From JBBQKQ01 sp043719155 (GTDB taxonomy: Bacteria; Patescibacteriota; Minisyncoccia; Phycocordibacterales; UBA5272): DNA of 64,000 nt. This document shows, in pieces, positions 1 to 8,697 of this stretch. The stretch lies in the NCBI GenBank assembly GCA_043719155.1, contig JAYSUJ010000022.1, positions 12,057-76,056 of the forward strand, read 5' to 3'. Every line of letters starts with the position of its first letter. The stretch's first letter is position 1. Made by a program: the position numbers and the translations under genes. Under the pieces are notes generated by a model. The model worked only from the letters and a program-made list of their open reading frames with translations. It was not told where the DNA came from and did not search any database.

Positions 1-1667
1 GTATCTGAAGAAATTTTATCTCCAGCATCCTTTAAAGCCTTTTCCGCGATGTGTACAGTTTGTTCAGCTTGGTTTTTAATATCTACCAAATCTTTTTTCT
101 TAGCATCACTTTCGGCATTAACCTCTGCATCTTTTTTCATCTTTTCAATTTCTTCTTTTGAAAGTCCTGAAGAGGCTTCTATTCGTATTGTCGACTCTTT
201 TCCAGAGGTTTTGTCTTTAGCTGTAACATTTAAAATACCGTTAGCATCGATGTCGAGTTTGATCTCAACTTGTGGCACTCCTCGTGGTGCTGGTGGTATG
301 CCGTCAAGGTTAAAGATACCAAGCGACTTGTTGTCTGTTGCCATTGGTCTCTCACCTTGTAAAACATTTACTTGTACCGAGGTTTGGTTGTCCGATGCTG
401 TAGAAAATATTTGTGACGCCTGAGTTGGTATGGTTGTATTTTTCTCTATTAACTTTGTCATCACTCCACCCATAGTTTCTATGCCAAAAGACAAAGGAAT
501 GACGTCCAGTAGTAAAATATCTTTCACATCACCTTGTAGCACACCAGCTTGAACTGCTGCACCGAGGGCAACTACTTCGTCAGGATTGATAGATCTGTTC
601 GGCTCTTTTCCAAAAAAATCTTTTACCGCTTCTACTATCATTGGCATACGAGTTTGACCTCCGACCATAATAACTTCTTGAATTTCAGATTTTGTAAACC
701 CAGATGCATCTAAACATCTTTTAGCAATTTCCATGCTTCGATCAACAAATTTCTGAGCCAGTTTTTCTAACTGAGTTTTAGAAATTTTTAACAACAAGTG
801 TTCTGGACCATTTGCGCCACTTGTTATAAAAGGAATATTTATTTCAGCTTCCGGAACAGTAGAAAGCTCATGTTTTGCTTTTTCAGCCGCCTCGTCGATT
901 CGTTGTAAAGCCAGAGGATCCTTAGAGACATCTATTCCAGAAGTTTTCTTGAACTCAGTGATAATGTAGGACACAATCTCTCTATCTATGTCGCGACCCC
1001 CAAGATGCGAGTCACCATCTGTACTTTTAACCTCAACAACATCTGCTGAAACTTCTAAAATTGAAATATCAAATGTCCCTCCGCCAAAGTCATAGACAGC
1101 AATTTTTTGATTCTGTTTTTTATCAAATCCGTACGCCAAGGCAGCAGCTGTAGGTTCGTTTATAATACGTAAAACTTTAAGTCCTGCGATTTCACCTGCA
1201 TTTTTAGTGGCTTCTCGTTGCTCGTTGTTAAAGTAGGCTGGCACAGTGATTACAGCTTCGGTTATCTTTTCACCTAGCTTGGCCTCTACATCAGTTTTAA
1301 TTTTTTGTAAAATCATAGCTGAAACTTCTTCTGGCCTATAATTTTTATCTCCAAGTTTAACCATGGTTCCTCCGTTGGCATCTTTGTCGATTTTGAATGC
1401 AACACGCCCTATGTCTGCCGAAACCTCTTTGTCTGAAAATGCATGTCCCATATACCTTTTAACACCATATATTGTGTTTTGGGGATTGGTAACAGATTGT
1501 CTTTTGGCTAATTGCCCTACAAGCCTATCCCCGTTTTTAGCAATCGCTACAACGGAAGGTGTTGTTCTGTTTCCCTCAATATTTTCGATTATTTTAGGTG
1601 CTCCAGCTTCAATTATTGCTACTGCAGAGTTGGTTGTTCCAAGGTCTATTCCTATTATTTTTGCCAT
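1..1667 (-). CDS. dnaK: Chaperone DnaK (Hsp70), 3' end cut by window edge
   Basis: ATP-dependent Hsp70 chaperone that binds exposed hydrophobic segments and is cycled by the nucleotide exchange factor GrpE, encoded just upstream. The first residues MAKIIGIDLGTTNS are the Hsp70 phosphate-1 signature. AYFNNEQREATKNAG, a YDFGGGTFDIS segment and VGGQTRMP complete the nucleotide-binding domain. The substrate-binding domain follows, with LLLDVIPLSFGIET and the GERPMA loop. About 555 codons lie inside the window, and the helical lid is partly present (SSGLSKEEIEKM). The C-terminus is beyond base 1. The start is the ATG at 1667, 84 bases after the grpE stop, so the two genes form one operon read from the grpE promoter. 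No dnaJ is visible, but it could lie beyond the edge. Identification is secure. Confidence 0.97.
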   Translation of the reverse strand, partial: MAKIIGIDLGTTNSAVAIIEAGAPKIIENIEGNRTTPSVVAIAKNGDRLVGQLAKRQSVTNPQNTIYGVKRYMGHAFSDKEVSADIGRVAFKIDKDANGGTMVKLGDKNYRPEEVSAMILQKIKTDVEAKLGEKITEAVITVPAYFNNEQREATKNAGEIAGLKVLRIINEPTAAALAYGFDKKQNQKIAVYDFGGGTFDISILEVSADVVEVKSTDGDSHLGGRDIDREIVSYIITEFKKTSGIDVSKDPLALQRIDEAAEKAKHELSTVPEAEINIPFITSGANGPEHLLLKISKTQLEKLAQKFVDRSMEIAKRCLDASGFTKSEIQEVIMVGGQTRMPMIVEAVKDFFGKEPNRSINPDEVVALGAAVQAGVLQGDVKDILLLDVIPLSFGIETMGGVMTKLIEKNTTIPTQASQIFSTASDNQTSVQVNVLQGERPMATDNKSLGIFNLDGIPPAPRGVPQVEIKLDIDANGILNVTAKDKTSGKESTIRIEASSGLSKEEIEKMKKDAEVNAESDAKKKDLVDIKNQAEQTVHIAEKALKDAGDKISSD

Positions 1668-1751
1668 ATGTTTTTTTGTATTAAATTTTCTATTTAATTA
1701 TTTTTTTGATAATGTACAATCTATAATCTATTTTCAATTTCTTGTCAAGCT

Positions 1752-2312
1752 TTATTTAAAAATGTAAATTTTTACTTTTGCTTCTCGCAATTGTTTACCA
1801 TTCAGATCATAACCACTTTGGATAATTTCAGAAACAGTATGGTCTTTTGTCTCATCGTCTGCCTGCACCTCTTCAACTGCATGCATGGTGTTTACGTCAA
1901 ATTTGTCACCTACTTTTGGTTCTATTTTTTTTAATCCTGCATTCTCACAAGTTGTTGTCAATTGCTGAAAAATGTATTCCACACCCATTCTCCAGTTTGC
2001 CTCCACCTTTTCCCAAGTAGTTACGTTCTTTCTTGCCATGCCGTAACTATCTAAAACAGGTATTAAGTCCTCCAAAAGATTAGCTGCTGCGCCTCTGTAA
2101 ATCTCCAGTTTTTCAACCTGCATTTGCTTGTCCTTATTTACCAACTCTGCTCTAGCTCTTTGCCATCCGTCCAAGTTTATTTTAGATTCTTCTGCCTTTT
2201 CTTTTAGTTGCATTCTCAAATCTTTTACTTTTTCTTGTAAAGTTTTCTCATCCCCAGCTTCAGTTGTTTCCTCAAACTCCAAAACCTCATCTGTGTTTTC
2301 TTCTTTTTTCAT
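1752..2312 (-). CDS. grpE: Nucleotide exchange factor GrpE
   Basis: Releases ADP from DnaK so that substrate can be released. The 186-residue protein has the family layout: an acidic, disordered start (residues 1-25), a long coiled coil (about 26-85, LQEKVKDLRMQLKEKAEES) that forms the dimer, and a C-terminal beta domain. That domain carries the conserved patterns GVEYIFQQL, KFDVNTMHAV and GYDLNGKQLREAKVKI. Length is near normal for the family. It is the first gene of the grpE-dnaK operon and has a strong sigma-70-type promoter directly upstream. No CIRCE operator is visible, so HrcA control is not supported. Confidence 0.95.
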   Translation of the reverse strand: MKKEENTDEVLEFEETTEAGDEKTLQEKVKDLRMQLKEKAEESKINLDGWQRARAELVNKDKQMQVEKLEIYRGAAANLLEDLIPVLDSYGMARKNVTTWEKVEANWRMGVEYIFQQLTTTCENAGLKKIEPKVGDKFDVNTMHAVEEVQADDETKDHTVSEIIQSGYDLNGKQLREAKVKIYIFK

Positions 2313-2328
2313 AGTTGTATATGTGCTG

Positions 2329-2356
2329 ATTATAGTTAAAAAAAACTATTTGTCAA
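2329..2356 (-). promoter_or_regulatory. grpE-dnaK promoter
   Basis: On the minus strand a perfect TTGACA (-35) is followed after 16 bases by a perfect TATAAT (-10), leaving a leader of about 12-13 bases before the grpE ATG. It lies back to back with the plus-strand promoter of the next gene. Confidence 0.75.
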
Positions 2357-2378
2357 CAATTTACAACTTGGGAATCTA

Positions 2379-2406
2379 TTGCCTTTAAAATCAATTAATA
2401 TATACT
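2379..2406 (+). promoter_or_regulatory. Promoter of the 179-residue membrane-anchored protein
   Basis: TTGCCT, 16 bases, TATACT. The ATG at 2426 is 19 bases beyond the -10, and no Shine-Dalgarno sequence is seen. Confidence 0.5.
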
Positions 2407-2425
2407 TTAAAAGAACAACAAACAT

Positions 2426-2965
2426 ATGCAAGAAAAACTTTCTTTGAAAAATATCTTAATAACAATTGTTCTAATGACAATTCTTTTTTCTGTCTCACTT
2501 TTCACTTATAATAAATACAGTAGTTCCGAGTCGTCCATAGCCTACACTGGTTTAGGTCAAAGTTCTGATCAAAACGAGTATGTGGTAAAGAGAGACATAG
2601 TTGTTACCTCTGCAATTTTAAACTCAGATAAAATAGAATTTGTTCAAAGGAAAATAACAGGAGGTGGTGTTAACCCTGGTTGGGTAATCTCTCTTTTGGA
2701 AACTCAGCCTAATGTATTCACTGGTAGAGTAATTGTTGATGACGGAGTCTACCAGCACCCTGTTACAGTCAAAGAAGAAGTGACTAACATATTTGTCGGC
2801 GAGATGAAAAGTAAAGATGGAAAAAAGGAAACATTTTCAATGAAAAAAAGCCTGCAGAACTGTAAAGATGAGGAAAAAAATCTTTTTGAGTACTCTTTGA
2901 CCGGTACTTATGGGGCTACACAGTTCTTGGGTTGTGGAGGCAATATTTTATCGGAAGGGATTTAG
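2426..2965 (+). CDS. Membrane-anchored hypothetical protein
   Basis: I do not recognise this family. The 179-residue product has a basic start (MQEKLSLK) and one hydrophobic segment at about residues 9-27. A soluble, presumably extracytoplasmic part follows, with no lipobox and two late cysteines (in LQNCKDEE and FLGCGG). The C-terminal half has beta-rich character (TGRVIVDDGVYQHPV). It stands alone, divergent from grpE and convergent with the oxidoreductase at 2981. Function unknown. Confidence 0.7.
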   Translation: MQEKLSLKNILITIVLMTILFSVSLFTYNKYSSSESSIAYTGLGQSSDQNEYVVKRDIVVTSAILNSDKIEFVQRKITGGGVNPGWVISLLETQPNVFTGRVIVDDGVYQHPVTVKEEVTNIFVGEMKSKDGKKETFSMKKSLQNCKDEEKNLFEYSLTGTYGATQFLGCGGNILSEGI

Positions 2966-2980
2966 TTTGTCTATTTACTT

Positions 2981-4444
2981 TTACAGCTTGAATAAAAATC
3001 TCAACATCTTTGACTTAAGTGGCGTGAGTTTCTCAGACATGTATTGAAAAGTTCCACGAGGGTTCAGTTCTGATAGAGTTGGGTAGGCGTGGACAGTTTC
3101 AAAAATACTTTCCACTGGCAAATTGTTTTCCATGGCAAGTACCCACTCGGTTATGAGTTCACCTGCATGAGGAGCAACAATTGTAACCCCTAGAATTTTT
3201 CCACCTCGCTTGTACCACTTATTTTTACCAACCAAAACTTGTATAAATCCTTCTGCCTCTGTTCCACCTGCCTTTGCTCTGTCTACATGTTCTAGTCTTG
3301 TAGTAAAAGATTTAAAATCTATCTTCATATCAACCAGGTCTTTTTGACTTGAACCCACATGGGCCACTTCAGGAAAAGTGTATGTAACCCAAGGAAATGC
3401 ATTAGGCTGTGCTTTTTTCTTTAACCAAGGCATGAGAAAAGAAATAAATTTTGGAACAAATAAATTATTCAAAACGGCCCTTGCTTGATAACCTGCTGCA
3501 TGAGTAAACATGAGCTTTCCATTGCAATCACCAATAGCGTAAACTCTTTTATTTGTTGTTTGAAGATAGTCATTTATCTCTATTCCTCTTTCTGTAAATT
3601 TAATATTTGCTTTGTCTAAAGCTAGGTCTAGATTTAGGTCACGACCTACAGCTACTAAAAGTTCTTCGGATTTTAAAATAATCCCATTTTCAAGTTCGAC
3701 ACATTTTTCGCCGTCTAGTTCGAATACTTTTTTTATTTCTGCGTTTGGAAATATCTCAATTCCAAGTTTCTTTAATTTCTCTGTCATAAACTGCCTAGTC
3801 TCCAGTTCTTCTCTTGCCATAACTAAGTCCTCTTTCAAAATCATTTTCACTCTAGTCCCAAAACAAGAAATGGCAGTTGCCATTTCCATGCCTATACTCC
3901 CTCCGCCTACTACAGTCATGGTTTTTGGTAGTTTTGGTAAGTCAAAAAATTGCTCGTTTGTAACAAATTTAACACTGTTAAAAATTTCTGGTATTCTAGG
4001 CTTGGATCCAGTCGCAACAATACACTTTTTAAATTTAAAATAAACCTCTTTATTGTTTGTCTTTTCTAAAACGATAATTTTATTTTCTGAGTAAAATTTA
4101 GCTTCACCAATTATTACATCGCAACCTAAATTTTGAAACCTATCTACACTGTCTGTCTTAGCTATCTCCTCTTCCACCATTTTAATTCTCTTTTTTGCTT
4201 CCTCAAAATGTTTAGAAAAATCTACATCTACCTTTTCATCGACAAATTTTTCTTCTCTAATTATCAACATTTTTTCTGCCTCGTGGATAAGTGTTTTAGA
4301 TGGGATGCAGCCATTCCAAAGACAGTCTCCACCAAGTTTATTTTTCTCTAGTAATAAAACTTTTAATCCAAGTTTTGCAGCTCCTGCGGCGGCCGACAAG
4401 CCACCGCTCCCCGCCCCGATAATAACTAAGTCATATTTTTTCAT
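2981..4444 (-). CDS. Pyridine nucleotide-disulfide oxidoreductase (dihydrolipoamide dehydrogenase / mercuric reductase-like)
   Basis: FAD-dependent class I disulfide oxidoreductase. The N-terminal dinucleotide fold has GAGSGG. The redox disulfide motif GGDCLWNGCIPSK follows near residue 42. A second Rossmann motif (VVGGGSIGMEMA) binds NAD(P)H, and the FAD motif VYAIGDCNG is followed by a dimerisation domain ending HAYPTLSELNP. This His-x-x-x-Thr pattern with His before Pro is the usual active-site base region. No lipoyl-enzyme complex genes are nearby, so a pyruvate dehydrogenase role is not supported; general thiol or quinone reduction is possible. An in-frame TTG lies two codons upstream, but the ATG at 4444 (MKKYDLVIIG) is the natural start. 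Confidence 0.88.
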   Translation of the reverse strand: MKKYDLVIIGAGSGGLSAAAGAAKLGLKVLLLEKNKLGGDCLWNGCIPSKTLIHEAEKMLIIREEKFVDEKVDVDFSKHFEEAKKRIKMVEEEIAKTDSVDRFQNLGCDVIIGEAKFYSENKIIVLEKTNNKEVYFKFKKCIVATGSKPRIPEIFNSVKFVTNEQFFDLPKLPKTMTVVGGGSIGMEMATAISCFGTRVKMILKEDLVMAREELETRQFMTEKLKKLGIEIFPNAEIKKVFELDGEKCVELENGIILKSEELLVAVGRDLNLDLALDKANIKFTERGIEINDYLQTTNKRVYAIGDCNGKLMFTHAAGYQARAVLNNLFVPKFISFLMPWLKKKAQPNAFPWVTYTFPEVAHVGSSQKDLVDMKIDFKSFTTRLEHVDRAKAGGTEAEGFIQVLVGKNKWYKRGGKILGVTIVAPHAGELITEWVLAMENNLPVESIFETVHAYPTLSELNPRGTFQYMSEKLTPLKSKMLRFLFKL

Positions 4445-4471
4445 ATACAAACTAGTTTAACATCTTTTACT

Positions 4472-5719
4472 TTATTTGCTATTTTTGTAAAACTTTTCAC
4501 AAAATTCCTTTTTAAAATTAAAAAAATTATCTTCTAATATTGATTGCCTTATTTTCTCTACGAGAGAGATTAAGAAATATAAATTATGTTCCGAAACTAA
4601 AATAGCCCCCAGCATCTCGTCACTTCTAAATAAATGGGCGATGTAAGCATGTGAGTACGGGTAGAGTGGCGAATTTATATCTGTAGTTATTTTACTAAAG
4701 TCTGTTTTATATTTCGAGTTTTCAATATTTATTTTTCCATTTTCTGTGAAAATCTGACCATGTCTAGCGATTCTAGTTGGGATAACGCAATCAAAAGTAT
4801 CTACGCCGTACTCAACCCCTAAGAAAAAATCTATAGGTTCACCTATACCTAAAAGATGTCTGGGTTTATTTTCAGGCAAAACTTCCGTGACACTTTTCAC
4901 TGTTTTATCCATGTCTTCTTTTGTAAAACTACCACCGATACCAAAACCATCAAAATCCATTTTTGATAGAATTTCTGCTGATTCTTTTCTTAAATCTTCG
5001 TACCCTCCACCTTGGACTACTGCAAACAAAGCTTGTTGCTCACCTGTTGCACTACTTACACCCAACTTTTTATGTTCATCGACACATCTTTTTGCCCAAC
5101 GATGTGTTCTGTCCATTGCAGCAATTTGGTATTCACGAGTTGCAAGTGGTGAGGTGCATTCGTCAAAGGCAAAAAAAATATCTGCACCAAGCTTATGTTG
5201 TATCTGCATTGATACTTCTGGGGTGAATCTGTGTGTTGAGCCATCAATAAAACTCTTAAAAGTGACACCTTCCTCATCAACTTTTGCCATTTGTTCTTTT
5301 GTCGACTTAACAACCTTGTCCAGCATGCTTTGCTTTTCCTCAGCTATTTTTTTACTAGTCGCAATTTTAGTAACTCCAGAGTTAAAAGCCGCACCCAAAC
5401 TTAGTACTTGAAACCCGCCAGAGTCCGTCCATGTTGGGCCAAAATAATTCATAAATTTTCCGAAACCACCGGCTTGCTCAACAATCTCCATACCAGGTTG
5501 TAAATAGAGGTGATAAGTATTTGCTAAAATACTTCGGCTACCAATTTTTTCTAATGAGGAGACCTGTACACCTTTAACTGTGGCTTTGGTCCCTACTGGT
5601 ACAAAACAAGGTGTTAAAATATCTCCGTGTGGAGTAATTATTCTACCTGCTCTAGCTAAAGCTGCTTCAAAGCTTTTTTTTTGTATCTTAAATGAGAATT
5701 CTTTATTTTTATTTTGCAT
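4472..5719 (-). CDS. tgt: tRNA-guanine transglycosylase
   Basis: Exchanges guanine-34 in GUN-anticodon tRNAs for a queuosine precursor. The TIM-barrel signatures are present: DSGGFQVLSLG (residues 99-109, catalytic Asp), VVQGGGYEDLR, GIGGSF and GVDTFDCVIPTR (nucleophile region). At 415 residues it is longer than the usual 375 or so because of an insert at about 112-148. The family's zinc cysteines (CxCxxC before NYSRAY) are replaced by D347, N349 and L352 in TDINSPLYPYSHAY, while the fourth ligand His (EHNL, H378) remains. No other queuosine genes are in the window. A TATAAT box ends 9 bases before the ATG, so the message is nearly leaderless. Confidence 0.92.
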   Translation of the reverse strand: MQNKNKEFSFKIQKKSFEAALARAGRIITPHGDILTPCFVPVGTKATVKGVQVSSLEKIGSRSILANTYHLYLQPGMEIVEQAGGFGKFMNYFGPTWTDSGGFQVLSLGAAFNSGVTKIATSKKIAEEKQSMLDKVVKSTKEQMAKVDEEGVTFKSFIDGSTHRFTPEVSMQIQHKLGADIFFAFDECTSPLATREYQIAAMDRTHRWAKRCVDEHKKLGVSSATGEQQALFAVVQGGGYEDLRKESAEILSKMDFDGFGIGGSFTKEDMDKTVKSVTEVLPENKPRHLLGIGEPIDFFLGVEYGVDTFDCVIPTRIARHGQIFTENGKINIENSKYKTDFSKITTDINSPLYPYSHAYIAHLFRSDEMLGAILVSEHNLYFLISLVEKIRQSILEDNFFNFKKEFCEKFYKNSK

Positions 5720-5745
5720 TTAGAAAAGATTATATCACACTAGGG

Positions 5746-5988
5746 TTACCTTAAATATTTCTCTAATTTACTTTTTAATCTTAAATAAATCTTTAAAATT
5801 TCTGGATATCGCTTTAGGAAAGTTTCGATTTTTTCTTCTACCCAAGGTACCTCAAAAGAAATGAGGATTAGAGCCACCGCAAAGAAGACAGCTTGGGGTA
5901 CAAGGGGTAAGGCCAAGCCAATAAAACCTAAAGCTAGAAAAATAATAATTAAAATATAAATAAAACTTTTCTTAATGTAAATTTTCAT
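5746..5988 (-). CDS. Small two-helix membrane protein, DUF454/PGPGW-like
   Basis: The 80-residue product has two hydrophobic segments (about 8-28 and 29-45) joined by a Pro-rich turn (GLALPLVPQAVF), then a basic amphipathic tail. The Gly-x-Gly-Leu-x-Leu-Pro-x-Val-Pro arrangement resembles the DUF454 (YbaN) / PGPGW membrane families, whose function is unknown. Its ATG overlaps the stop of the malic enzyme gene (TAATG), so it is translationally coupled to it. The family call is tentative. Confidence 0.6.
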   Translation of the reverse strand: MKIYIKKSFIYILIIIFLALGFIGLALPLVPQAVFFAVALILISFEVPWVEEKIETFLKRYPEILKIYLRLKSKLEKYLR

Positions 5989-7196
5989 TAGATTTTATAA
6001 GTTAAGACAGTTTTTGCAACTATTTTGTGAACTTTTATATCCAATGTAGAAGGCAAAATACATTCAGCCGTTGGTTTTACTATCTTAGCTATAGCCTCAG
6101 CGCATTTTATAAAAAGTTTATTATCAAATTTGTTTGCATTTACAATGTTCTTGCTTTGTCGGTCGAGCATTCCTCTCCAAAAACCTGGAAAGAATATCGA
6201 GTTATTGATTTGGTTTGGAAAGTCACTACGACCAGTTCCGACAACTTTTGCTCCTCCTTTTTTCGCTTCATCAGGCATAATTTCCGGACTAGGGTTTGCT
6301 AAAGCGAAGATAATGGGGTCACGCTTCATCTTTGCTACATCATGCGAGTCAAACTGATTTGGCTTTGAAAGACCAATTACAACATCAAAATTATGCATAT
6401 TATCCTTAAGTGAACCAGAGACATTTAAAGTGTTTTGTCTTAACAAATCTTTTTTTTGTGTATTCAAGTCAGTTCTTTTGCTGTCAATTGCCCCTTTGGT
6501 ATCGAAAACAGTTAAATTTTTTACTCCAAATATTTCTAAAAGTTTTGCTGTGGCAATTCCAGCAGCACCGGCACCAACAAGAGCGACGGAGACTTCGGAA
6601 CTTCTTTTTTTAACAACTTTTAATGCGTTAATAAGAGCTGCAATAGTTACTGTTGCAGCTCCCCACTGATCATCATGCATTACAGGAATTGAAAGCTCTG
6701 ATCTCAATCTTTCCTCTATCTCAAAACACCTTGGGGCAGAGATGTCCTCCAGGTTTATTCCACCAAAAGTAGATTGTATGTTTTTAACAATTTTTATAAT
6801 CTCCTCTGTGTCCTGGCTTTCGATGCAAATTGGAAAGGCATCCACATTTGCAAATTGCTTCATTAAAACACTTTTACCTTCCATTACAGGTATCGCCCCA
6901 CTAGCGCCAATATTCCCCAGTCCCAAAACTGCTGAACCGTCTGAAACGACGGCTACTGTGTTTTTCTTTAATGTATATTTTTTTGCACTTTCAATGTTCT
7001 TGTTTTTATCATTAAAAATCTGCATGCAAACAGCTGCAACCCCTGGTGTGTAAGCCACGGATAAATCATCATTATTTTTTAGCTTAAACTTAGAAGTTAG
7101 TTCCAGTTTCCCGCCAAATTTTAAATGGGCTTGCAGGGAAAGTTCTGAATAATCTTTTTTGTTTATGGACTGGCTACTCTTTATGTTTTTTTTCAT
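5988..7196 (-). CDS. NAD(P)-dependent malic enzyme (oxaloacetate-decarboxylating)
   Basis: Oxidatively decarboxylates malate to pyruvate with NAD(P)+. The malic N domain has LSVAYTPGVA, with a conserved Lys in TAVVSDGSAVLGLGNIG and the metal-binding EDISAPRCFEIE and MHDDQWGAA segments. The C-terminal NAD domain has ALVGAGAAGIATAK. About 402 residues, the short bacterial form. An in-frame TTG seven codons upstream exists, but it overlaps the likely -10 box (TATACT at 7207-7212), so the ATG at 7196 is preferred. Together with the disulfide oxidoreductase it is one of the few central-carbon enzymes in the window. Confidence 0.93.
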   Translation of the reverse strand: MKKNIKSSQSINKKDYSELSLQAHLKFGGKLELTSKFKLKNNDDLSVAYTPGVAAVCMQIFNDKNKNIESAKKYTLKKNTVAVVSDGSAVLGLGNIGASGAIPVMEGKSVLMKQFANVDAFPICIESQDTEEIIKIVKNIQSTFGGINLEDISAPRCFEIEERLRSELSIPVMHDDQWGAATVTIAALINALKVVKKRSSEVSVALVGAGAAGIATAKLLEIFGVKNLTVFDTKGAIDSKRTDLNTQKKDLLRQNTLNVSGSLKDNMHNFDVVIGLSKPNQFDSHDVAKMKRDPIIFALANPSPEIMPDEAKKGGAKVVGTGRSDFPNQINNSIFFPGFWRGMLDRQSKNIVNANKFDNKLFIKCAEAIAKIVKPTAECILPSTLDIKVHKIVAKTVLTYKI

Positions 7197-7248
7197 ATAT
7201 AAATATAGTATATCCAAATTTAAAAATTAAGAAAACTTTACAAATTCA

Positions 7249-7671
7249 CTAATAGTTGTAGCCTCCGTAATAATCATTTTTCCTAAAAAACCTGGAGGTA
7301 AAGAACATGTAGAGTAAGAAAATCATAAAAGGGTAAAAAGTTATCACATAACTACACAGAAATCTAAACAAAAGAACTATGTAATCTGTGATGGTCCACA
7401 AAACTGAAGCTGCTCCATTGGTTCTCTGCAACTTTAAAACCAGTAAGTCATCTTGCCTTTCAAAAAAATTATAGCCACCAATTCGCACATTTTCTAAAGA
7501 ATCCAGAAAAGTACTTGGCGCAGTTTCGGTCACTTGACTGCCCTCTTCAGTAACAATGTTTACTAGCGACAACAGACTTTTTCTAGCTTGTCTCTCAAGC
7601 CCCGTGTCGCTTATGGTTAAAATAACTGAAATTAATAGAAAAACAAATGTAAGTCTTTTGTAATTAAACAT
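7249..7671 (-). CDS. Hypothetical membrane protein, leaderless
   Basis: Unrecognised 140-residue protein with a hydrophobic N-terminal segment (about 6-22), a polar middle (about 25-95) and a strongly hydrophobic C-terminal stretch (about 98-130) able to form one or two helices. The C-terminus is Tyr/Gly-rich (NDYYGGYNY). A TGATATAAT box ends exactly 6 bases before the ATG, predicting transcription starting at the initiation codon. It is separated from the malic enzyme by about 50 bases and could be the first gene of that operon. Confidence 0.65.
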   Translation of the reverse strand: MFNYKRLTFVFLLISVILTISDTGLERQARKSLLSLVNIVTEEGSQVTETAPSTFLDSLENVRIGGYNFFERQDDLLVLKLQRTNGAASVLWTITDYIVLLFRFLCSYVITFYPFMIFLLYMFFTSRFFRKNDYYGGYNY

Positions 7672-7686
7672 ATGGAAATTATATCA
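7672..7686 (-). promoter_or_regulatory. Extended -10 promoter giving a leaderless message
   Basis: TATAAT on the minus strand (7683-7678) is preceded by TGA, making an extended -10, and is followed by exactly 6 bases before the ATG at 7671. No Shine-Dalgarno is possible. Confidence 0.55.
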
Positions 7687-7738
7687 GTTTTCTTTTAAAA
7701 AGCGTTGAAAATTAATAATTTTTGGGGAAAAATAACCA

Positions 7739-7767
7739 TTGACATTTTTGTAATATAGTGTTATATT
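7739..7767 (+). promoter_or_regulatory. Consensus promoter giving a leaderless message
   Basis: TTGACA (7739-7744), 17 bases, TATATT (7762-7767), then 6 bases to the ATG at 7774. The expected start of transcription falls on the start codon. Confidence 0.6.
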
Positions 7768-7773
7768 GTTGAA

Positions 7774-8697
7774 ATGAGTAAGTATGTAACAGATGGAAAA
7801 AATAAGGAGATAGTTGGACTTTGTTTAATAATAATTTTTTGTATTGCTGCCAGAGTTCTACCTTTCGGTCTGATTGGCATAATTGTTCCACTCCTAATGC
7901 TTGCGTTAGTGGCTTTTTATTTTTTTAAATATGTAGACAACGAGTTTGCATCTACCAATTTAATTAAGACAAAACCTGTTGTAGAATTTTCATGGGGATA
8001 CGTAAAGTCTGATGTACCAAAGCTAAATACTCTGGTATTGCTAGATTTTTTGAAAGCTAAAGACTTTTCTTTCTATAAGAATTTCCTAAGTTTGAACTTA
8101 ATAAATCTTGTTTTTATTCTTTTTGTGTTCGGAGACTTTATTTTGGTATTTAAAAATTTAAGTTTTGAAGAGTCCGGAATTTATTTTATGTTCTCAATTT
8201 TTACAAAATTTGTTTTCGTTGGTTATTTCTTGTTGAGAAAAAACATGCAAGTAATTGAAGGAGAGTCTACCGTTGATGATAAGGAATTGAAAGTTCTGGA
8301 TATTTTCTATAAACACGTAAATGGTATGATCTCGCTTTTCCTTGTGCTCTTCTTCTCTTTTTTTGTTTTAGCAAAATACATTATAGAGATTTTCTTTGGC
8401 AATCCATACGCACTTTACCAATCTTCTTTACCTTTTGTATTGGCTGCCAACTCCGCTTTAGTTATAGCTTTTTGTGTATATTTAACTGCAAACATGATAA
8501 ATAAAGAAGTGACCGCAAAAGTCATGAAGGTATTTGCTACATTTCTGACAATCTTTTTTGTGTTTATGCCTATAAATTACATTGACACTGTGACTTATTT
8601 TATAACAGGTTCGTCTTTAATCTTATCGATATTTTTGTACAACCTTGTAATTAAGAAACCTTCTTACATTGAGCACACCTACAACCTGACTTTTTAA
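7774..8697 (+). CDS. Polytopic membrane protein of unknown function
   Basis: The 307-residue product is hydrophobic throughout, with about eight predicted membrane helices (two at 11-45, then about 100-120, 135-155, 183-205, 220-243, 250-270 and 275-295). Soluble loops are short and no catalytic motif is evident. The first codon lies 6 bases beyond a good promoter, so initiation should be leaderless. Its last 47 bases overlap the end of the convergent SET-domain gene. I do not recognise the family. Confidence 0.7.
   Translation: MSKYVTDGKNKEIVGLCLIIIFCIAARVLPFGLIGIIVPLLMLALVAFYFFKYVDNEFASTNLIKTKPVVEFSWGYVKSDVPKLNTLVLLDFLKAKDFSFYKNFLSLNLINLVFILFVFGDFILVFKNLSFEESGIYFMFSIFTKFVFVGYFLLRKNMQVIEGESTVDDKELKVLDIFYKHVNGMISLFLVLFFSFFVLAKYIIEIFFGNPYALYQSSLPFVLAANSALVIAFCVYLTANMINKEVTAKVMKVFATFLTIFFVFMPINYIDTVTYFITGSSLILSIFLYNLVIKKPSYIEHTYNLTF

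Noticed and set aside
49..423. Plus-strand ORF of 124 codons at the left edge
   Set aside because: Antisense to dnaK; the minus strand encodes an unmistakable Hsp70 throughout.
2313..2425. CIRCE / HrcA operator before grpE
   Set aside because: No TTAGCACTC-N9-GAGTGCTAA or close variant is present.
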